Assembly (NCBI GenBank): GCA_947069175.1
Contig: CAMTDV010000019.1
Span: forward strand, 73,283,358 to 73,347,357
Reading direction: 5' to 3'
From: Scalesia atractyloides
Lineage: Eukaryota; Streptophyta; Magnoliopsida; Asterales; Asteraceae
Length of the DNA stretch: 64,000 nucleotides
Made by a program: the position numbers and the translations under genes. Every line of letters starts with the position of its first letter. The stretch's first letter is position 1. The notes beneath the pieces were generated by a model that was given only the letters and a program-made list of their open reading frames with translations, had not been told where the DNA came from and made no database searches. Shown piece by piece: positions 57,310-64,000 of the stretch.

Positions 57310-58000
57310 AAAATAAATAAATAACTGACAACTATAAATCACAATACGGGGCCATTTTGGTCTTCTATAGGATGATTTGTAATTAAACTAAAGTTTGGGG
57401 TGATTTATGTAAGTGTTCCCAAATTTGATTATGACTGGACATACGAAGAGCATTGGAAGGTTAGAGTTATAATAAATGGATGAATGTGATTTGGGAGGTT
57501 GAGGTGGTGACCGCCATGAGACAATAACACGATCGACATGGATGTGTAATGGAAGGTTTATTTGAGAAGAACAAGAAGAAAATGACATAATGGTAAAACA
57601 CTAATTAGTTTATAACTTCTCTCATTTATTATTATGTTTGACTAATTAATTATTTATAAAGACTATCATCATTCACACTAAATTTTTTTGCCTACACACC
57701 TCAAAAGTTATCCTAACATTTCGAAATTTATCATACACAACTCTAATTTATCCTACACTATAAATGAATTTTTATTTTTATTTTTTGAGAAAAATATATA
57801 TCTTAAAAATAAGTTACAAATTTAATATAGTTAGTTATTAAAGATGAAACTACCAATTAATTATGTATGTAAGTTTACCAATATACCCTTATAGTTACAT
57901 TAAGTACAAATATTAAATGAAGTCTAACGAAGCATTTCTATTGGTTGAATTTTCTTCTTTTTTCTTCTTACAAAGAATTTTTTCTCATTTGAACCCTTTC
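57310..58000. other. AT-rich intergenic DNA
   Basis: A 66-residue minus-strand ORF (57388-57588) has no signal peptide, domain or codon pattern that would make it a gene. Nothing else was recognised. Confidence 0.35.
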
Positions 58001-58001
58001 A

Positions 58002-58003
<2 letters not shown>

Positions 58004-58058
<55 letters not shown>
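58004..58058. repeat. (TA)n microsatellite
   Basis: About 25 uninterrupted TA units, the longest such tract in the window. Confidence 0.97.
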
Positions 58059-58060
<2 letters not shown>

Positions 58061-58319
58061 AGTATATGATTATACGACACAAATGCAACAATCGTAAGTG
58101 TCTTAATTCATGACTAATATGATAATGAATTCATAAGCTTCACAGAAGAAAAGTATCACCTAATAGCTGTTACACTCAATTTTAACCAATCTAGCTTCAA
58201 TAATCCAAAAATTAAATAACTGACATGAAACATATTATTTTGTTTTCACCGTGTAGCCTTACAAGATCGAATATACCATTCAAGCTATCAAATGTTAAAA
58301 CCTTTTTTATATATATTAT

Positions 58320-58735
58320 TGAGTAAAATGCCAAAATGGTCCTTAGTTTAGACCGTTTTTGTCACTTCTGTCCAAAAATGAAACATTTTGTATCTGGGTT
58401 TCCGAAGTTTCAATTTTGTTCCCATTTTCAATCCAATTGGCAAACTGGGTTAAAATTTTCTGTTATCTTATCCCTTTTTTGTCGTTTTCCTAATTTTAAA
58501 TGAAGGTATAATCGTCATTTTATGCAATAATTATTTTAATTAAATGAGGAAAACCCAAAAAAAGAGAATTTAACAAAAAATTCTAACCCAATTTGCCAAT
58601 TGATTGAAATTGGTAACAAAAATAAAACCTGAAAGACCCAGATGCAAAAGGTTTTATTTTTTATTTTATTTTTAGACTAAATGGTAAAGTAACTAAACTC
58701 AAGGCTCATTTTAACAATTTGCTCTATATTACTAA
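58320..58735. mobile_element. Foldback (AAAATGGTCCTTAGTTTAG type)
   Basis: The left arm GAGTAAAATGCCAAAATGGT, then ATCTGGGTTTCCGAAGTTTC and AATTGGCAAACTGGGTTA are mirrored by TAACCCAATTTGCCAATT, GAAAGACCCAGATGC and ACTAAACTCAAGG on the right. Non-coding. Confidence 0.75.
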
Positions 58736-58874
58736 TAGATGAGACCTACCTATAGGTTCCACTTCTGGGGTCTAGCGACCCCACAATTATTTTATATGCA
58801 ATATGTACTATTGTTTTTAAAATGAAACCCCAACTTTAGCCAAACAAACCAAAACTATTTTTTTTTATCTCACA

Positions 58875-59060
58875 CTGGCTTATGTATAAAGCAAGCGACA
58901 AGTATACCCCTTATGAAGGCTTTGAAGGAGCGATAACGATGATGTGATTGGAGTTAACTTTTTATAAAATATTATATCTAATGTTGGCTCATGTATGAAG
59001 CAAGGGATGAGGATTGGAGGAGCAATAACGGTGATGTGATTTGAGTTCACTTGGTTCATC
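58875..59060. repeat. Two-copy diverged duplication, about 105 bp
   Basis: GGCTTATGTATAAAGCAAGC, then GGAGCGATAACGATGATGTG (58878-58950) is repeated as GGCTCATGTATGAAGCAAGG, then GGAGCAATAACGGTGATGTG (58985-59040). The ORF on the minus strand reads through both and is not considered real. Confidence 0.65.
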
Positions 59061-59511
59061 AAAAAAATCGCATTCACACATGCATGGAGAGATATGTAGG
59101 TATCGAAAGGGAGCGAAGGTGATATGTGGGACATCTAGTAGGATCGTTGTTTAAAGAGGTGGTAATTGCTTACGTTGAAGACAAGGGGGTAAATGAGAGG
59201 ATGAGGGATGTGGACGGTTGGACTTGGTCAAGAAATCCTCTCCCATTTTTCTTATTATTTTATTATTTTAAATGTTGGATGTTACAATTCTAAACCTCTT
59301 AAATTAAATCGGTATCTATTCATTCTATCTAAACATGAGTGAACTATACAAATATACGTATCGACTGATGCAAAGTATTTCATAAAAACAAGAAGTTTGA
59401 AAACACATAATTAGATATATACCGTCGTAATGGTTCATTTGTTCTATTCCCCATACTTGGGTTCAGAATGAGTTCTTTTATAATTTTAACAAATGTAGTA
59501 CTCTTGTATTA

Positions 59512-59927
59512 GGCTATAGTATACGGTGTGGAGGTAGCACCCCATGCTATCTAGGCATGATGGCGCCCCCAACACCGACCCATTCATGTTAATGAGGTGC
59601 TTTATCCATGGCTTCGTGAGTTGGTTGGCGAACGCTAAAGGTTTGCTATTGGGGGGCCACTTGCTCAAAACCAATCGGATTCTTTGTTTTTTTACTTGGG
59701 AATCGGGGGGGGGGGGGGTATGGAGGCTTTATTCAACATTGTTTATGTTAAAGGAGAGCGTCATTGTTACCCTAAAATCTACATGCCATTGATGAAGCTC
59801 CTGAGAGGGCATGGAGGCTTTATTCCACACCATTTATGTTAAAGGGGAGCGCACCATCGTTACCCTAAAACGTACATGGCATTGATATGGCGTGATAAAG
59901 CCCCTAGGATCTATACACCATATAGCC
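59512..59927. mobile_element. Tourist/Harbinger-type MITE with TTA target duplication
   Basis: The 416-bp element starts GGCTATAG and ends TATAGCC, flanked by TTA at 59509-59511 and 59928-59930. Next to the inverted ends are (C)GGTGTGG and CTATACACCATA. Inside, a unit of about 105 bp (TGGAGGCTTTATTC(A/C)ACA, then GTTACCCTAAAA) is duplicated at 59720 and 59810. Non-coding. The TTA duplication is the Harbinger signature; the transposase relic at 48220-49330 belongs to the same superfamily. Confidence 0.8.
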
Positions 59928-59939
59928 TTATTACTCTTA

Positions 59940-60790
59940 TATCATATTATTTTTTTAATAACATTGTATATAATTATGTGACATGTACGGAAAATTCTAA
60001 CATCGAGTTGATAGACATATGTGTACCAAAAAACTTACCCAGTGGTGAAAAGTTCATGTTTCCTTAGTTATGAAGCTTTTACCCAAGTTTACTTTTTTCT
60101 CATTATGAAATTACAATGTCACAATGATTGTTTATTGTCAAATCATTGTGTGTGGTGTCACTCGACCATCGGATATAAATATAATACATAAGTTTCTTAT
60201 ACCGGTTTCATATAACACCTTTCCATTATAACGAAATCCACCCTTGCATATACGTATAGAGATGACGGTATATTCCTATAGATAAGAGTTCAAATTAGAA
60301 GAAAAATTTTGTAAGAACATAATAAATAAGTTTTAAACCTAAAGAAAACTTCATTTAATATGTGTATTTAATGTTATTACAAGTACATATATGTTAACTC
60401 ATAAAATTAATTAATTTATTGTATCTTCTTAAATAAGCTAATTAAATTAAACTTATAACGCATTTTTAAAATGTACCTATGAAGACAAACTAATTTATGG
60501 TGAAGAGCAATTTTCAATATGTGTAGGGTATAGTGTTTTTGTCTAATTAATTAGAAAGATGATAATTACTTTGAAGAGATATAAACTATTTATTGTTTTA
60601 CAATTTTCTCATTTGTTTTTTTTCTTCTTACATTAAGTTTCTTCCCGAAAGATCCTTCCCGTATCCTCTATGTGGTATGTTATATATGTAGATGAAGAGT
60701 TATGTTATGACTTATATTTTTTTTATCTGTTTTGATTTGTAAATAAAAGATGAGAAGCGTTTCAATAGTTTCAACACAAGAAATCAACAG
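59940..60790. other. AT-rich intergenic DNA
   Basis: No gene or element was recognised. It forms the left flank of the 107-bp tandem array. Confidence 0.4.
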
Positions 60791-60794
60791 TCTC

Positions 60795-61395
60795 GTGTTG
60801 ATCTACTTTTTGATATCCTATATGAGATCGATCGATATATGTATATAATGGTTACATCGTTATCATGATATGATAATGTGTTATTTGATAACAGGAAAAT
60901 AATAAAAAAACCATGCCGGAAAATGGGTTTGGGATCGATCGATATATATTTATCAGTTACATCGTTATCATGATATGATAATGTGTTAGTTGGTAACATG
61001 ATAATAATAAAAGAACTGGGCCGGGAATGGGTTCTAGAGTGATTGATATATTTACATATTGGTTACATCATTATCATGATATGATAATGTGTTATTTGAC
61101 AACAGGAAAACAATAAAAGAACCAGGTTGGAAAAAGGGTTTGGGATCGATCGATATATGTATAAATCAGTTACATCGTTATCATGATATGATAATGTGTT
61201 ATTTGGTAACATGAAAATAATAAAAGAACTGGGTCGAAAATGGGTTTTAGAGCGATCGATATATATATACATATTGGTTACATCATTATCATGATATGAT
61301 AATGATGTGTTATTCGGTAACATGAAAATAATAAAGGAACCGGGACGGGAAACAAGTTTGGGATCAATCGATATACGTATAGATTGGTTAGATTT
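60795..61395. repeat. Tandem array, about 107-bp unit, at least five copies
   Basis: The landmark CATCGTTATCATGATATG recurs at about 60855, 60960, 61066, 61173 and 61281. Each unit has the near-palindrome (C)TTATCATGATATGATAATG, a GATCGATCGATATAT block, and GTAACA(T/G)GAAAATAATAAA. Units differ by 10-20 percent by eye. ORFs with repeating NNTLSYHDNDVT text are translations of the array. Confidence 0.9.
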
Positions 61396-61403
61396 TATTA
61401 TAT

Positions 61404-61733
61404 GTGCCACACCCCAACCGATGGCGGAATCATCGGGGTAGTGGCACCAGGCGACCAGATTGTCTCGCGAGAATCCCATAACAATCATTTAACAATATCA
61501 TTCAAACATTAACGTCCCACACCATTAATATAACATTTTAAACAATAATTACAGAATTTAAGTTCTCCCACAAAACAACAAGGTTCGATATCCCCTAGAT
61601 TTTATTACAAACCATTATAAATAAACTAAACAAAACGAACTAAACTACGCATGCAACATCCAAGGCATCCAAGCTATAAATCCTCAACCTGTTACATACG
61701 TTAAAATACAAGTCAATACAATTAAGTAAAGGT
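61404..61733 (-). mobile_element. Start of an LTR of the large gypsy family, cut by the tRNA-module LTR
   Basis: TGCCACACCCCAACCGATGG, then CATCGGGGTAGTGGCACCAG matches the LTR terminus at 11268 and 19639. The match continues to CAATACAATTAAGTAAAGGT at 61733, equal to about 11573. The LTR is then interrupted by a foreign TGTCACACCCCGACCCGC terminus. Confidence 0.85.
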
Positions 61734-64000
61734 TGTCACACCCCGACCCGCAGCGGAAAAGGTGATCGGGGCATGATTGGGTTATCATCAAAGCTCATGA
61801 CATTTATTATGCGTTTCATATTCATTTAATACAATTTAATGGAAATTTACAATAAATATTACAACATGTTCTAACTATCAATCTAAGCTTCTTTATTCTC
61901 TTCTAAGGCATTTCCTATGTTTTCCTTGCTTCAACCTGTTCACCTGTATCATGTGTAAAAAGGTTTTTGGATCAACATAAAGTTGGCGAGTGAATCCTAT
62001 GGAAAACATTTGAACAAGTTTATTTAATTGATTATGAAATAAGTGCACAACCAAACATGAGTAAAAATAGATGTAAACTTATTCAACAATCATTAGATAT
62101 TAAATAAAGCACACATGAACAATAATGGAACATTTAGAGGCACGCGTTGCTCTACTCGTCTCTCACGAGGAACTGATGGGCCTAATGAATGAATTGCATA
62201 AACATGATAATATGAATGACACAACTACAAACAATATAAACTCAATGATACACACATGAACAATAATGGATTGGTTTTGAGGCACGCGTTATTCAACTCA
62301 TCTCCCACGAGGAACTGATGGGCTTAATGAATGAATTTCATATAATTTGACAAAATGAAATAAGTAATCACAACAATATAAACAATCTAAGTTTAGATCA
62401 CGATATGGTATGGCACAAGTTTAAATAAACGAGTTAATTAATTTGTGACACATGACACACCCCAAAACGTGTAATTAAAAAGGGGGAGTTGTAAGATTCA
62501 CTCACAGTGGATGCGTTCGGTTGATGATGTTGAATGCACGCGAAGTGGTTTTAACCACGAGTGAGATTAACCTAGATAAATCGCATTATGGTTTGGTAAG
62601 TAAACGGATTTTATTAATCTATTTTAGTAGAATTGTTGGGTGTATTTTTGTGAGTTTGAGGCTATTTTCTAACCTTAAAAATGTTATTTTTAAGTATTTT
62701 TAATTGATTTTTAATTAAATAAATAAATAAAAATAATAAAAAAATTTGACTTTTTTTTGCTACAGTTGACCGTTGACCTTGACCGTTGACTGTTGACTTG
62801 ACCGGTTCGTTAGTATAATTGTGCGCTGAGTGAGGCTCGAACCCGAGACCTCCCGTACGCGTGCACGCAGCTCTACCAACTGAGCTACGTGTCTAACCCG
62901 ATATATTTCTGTTTTTAATTATATACATATATTAATTAGATTAAACAGAAAATCCTTTTATTTTCTAAAAACGATTTTTAATCCAAGACTCGGTGCGCTC
63001 CACAGGTCTCGAACCCGGGACCTGTGGCTTATACTAACACACAGTCCACCGCTGGACTGTGTGTCCAACTTGTTAACTTAACTGATTTTTATTATACTTA
63101 AACACAAACTAATTATTTTTATTTCTGACTTATTTAAAAAGGTAAATAATTGTCCGGGTCGATGCAGAAGACCGGACTCGAACTCGTGCGCCTTGATTAA
63201 ACATACACACAGTCCACCACTGGACTGTGTGTCTAACTTGGTTATTATTCCGATTATTAATATACTTAACATATAACAGTGGTGCTTCCGGTTCGGTTAA
63301 CAAAAAAAGGCGTTTTTATTAAGGCGGCGTGTGTGGAACAAGATTCGAACTCGAGACCTTTGTGTGTTTATTGTGCACACAGTCCACCGAGTTATTTCTT
63401 GATTTAAATTATACTTATATGTTCCGTAACTTCGTCTTCTTCGTTGAGTTATAACCAGAAATGATGACTGACTGGTTCAATGATTAAATCAGTTTTCTTT
63501 AGCGTTTTTTAGTTAATTACAGATGAGATTAAGTAAAAAGAATGAAGAAATTAGGCGTGAGGTATACCGACTAGCTTCCTCTGTTTTCCGGCAGAACTCC
63601 GGCGACAGCAATCACTTCCGACGACGAGTGTCTTGCAGCAGAGAGTCTTCAGAAAGCTTACAAAGTTGTGGGTGACTTCGGTATAAGTTCAGAGGGTTTA
63701 GTAAGGCTTAGAAGTGGAAGGTTCGGTTTTCCGGCGACGAACAGAATATTTCCAGCGAGTGAGTTTTCGCCGAGAAAGGGTGCGGTTTTGAGCGAAAAGG
63801 TTTGCAAAGGTTCGAGGGGGTATTTATAGGGCAAATTATTGATGAACTTGGTCTGATTTCCGACTTGATTCATCGGTTATAATTTCTCGGCGGTTATAGA
63901 TGGTGTCGCGGACTCAGACGTCGGTTATAACCGATGTAGCGTTTAAGTTTTACGTTATAACTGAAGATGTCGTTAATTCTTGGCGAGATCGCCGGGATTT
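61734..64000 (-). mobile_element. Second tRNA-module LTR, truncated by the window edge
   Basis: The terminus TGTCACACCCCGACCCGCAG is the reverse complement of the end at 22846, and the order of landmarks is inverted relative to 20366-22846. tRNA-like modules lie at 62829-62900, 63003-63070, 63170-63240 and about 63340-63400. The TATA box is at about 63821-63830 (minus, CTATAAATA). The right edge corresponds to about 20710 in the first copy, so about 345 bp of LTR is missing. Whether it is a solo LTR or part of a full element cannot be told. Confidence 0.88.
62829..63405 (-). repeat. Second tandem array of four tRNA-like modules
   Basis: On the minus strand box A TAGCTCAGTTGG is exact (62876-62887) and box B is GGTTCGAGCCT (one change at the end, 62831-62841). 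Perfect 11-bp hairpins lie at 63038-63063 (loop GCGG in sense) and 63206-63231 (loop GTGG), the same two loops in the same order as in the first copy. The period is 168-169 bp. The outermost module has lost one hairpin arm. Confidence 0.8.

Noticed and set aside
59544..59792. 82-residue ORF in the 59.5 kb region
   Set aside because: Contained in a 416-bp MITE with TTA duplication.
60795..61395. CRISPR-like array because of regular palindromic repeats
   Set aside because: Units are 107 bp and homologous along their whole length with no unique spacers; plant nuclear DNA.
61063..61488. 141-residue ORF with repeated LSYHDNDVT units, read as a repeat protein
   Set aside because: It is a translation of the 107-bp tandem array and runs into an LTR end; no conserved codon pattern.

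Overview
This window is nuclear DNA from a flowering plant, almost certainly a eudicot. The evidence is intron-containing plant genes (leucoanthocyanidin reductase, a CLE peptide precursor, an S-protein homologue, a SOG1-like NAC gene), AT-rich intergenic DNA and nested plant transposons of many classes. The repeat families and gene content would suit Asteraceae, but that is inference; nothing here fixes the species.

Layout. 1-794 is the end of a long LTR whose full-length relative is the solo LTR at 44810-48025. 1343-1630 (-) encodes a secreted CLE precursor ending in a canonical 12-residue CLE motif. 3.3-9.4 kb holds foldback elements, one unidentified exon and a decayed LINE (-). 11268-24522 is a Ty3/gypsy chromovirus-type element on the minus strand, flanked by a 5-bp target duplication (AGCAA). 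Its coding region is broken by frameshifts, and its upstream LTR is split by another 2481-bp LTR (20366-22846, target duplication GTGGG). A relative of the large element, on the plus strand and internally deleted, lies at 25083-28726. Copia-like debris surrounds both.

Gene island, 30.7-37.4 kb: a six-exon CCDC130/YJU2-type splicing-factor gene (+) with an apparent frameshift at its last exon, and a structurally intact five-exon leucoanthocyanidin reductase gene (-). Intron 1 of the reductase carries a foldback element and a Helitron 3' end. At 41119 an S-protein homologue has a single frameshift. From 42.8 to 64 kb the sequence is mostly transposons: three foldbacks in TA-microsatellite DNA, Helitron ends, a PIF/Harbinger transposase relic broken by a solo LTR, a SOG1-like NAC pseudogene, a gypsy gag relic, a Helitron-like block, a Tourist/Harbinger MITE, a 107-bp tandem array, and a second tRNA-module LTR running off the right edge.

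The most unusual signal is the LTR family at 20366-22846 and 61734-64000. Downstream of its TATA box it carries a tandem array with a period of about 169 bp. Each unit is a tRNA-like module: an 11-bp hairpin or a genuine box A/D-arm, followed by a box B/T-loop. One module has perfect Pol III box A and box B matches. The second unusual signal is the LTR of the large gypsy family, studded with a near-palindromic 18-mer (CAAGTTCGGGCGAACTTG) on both sides of its promoter. A third, unrelated LTR (44810-48025) has its own promoter-proximal palindrome array.
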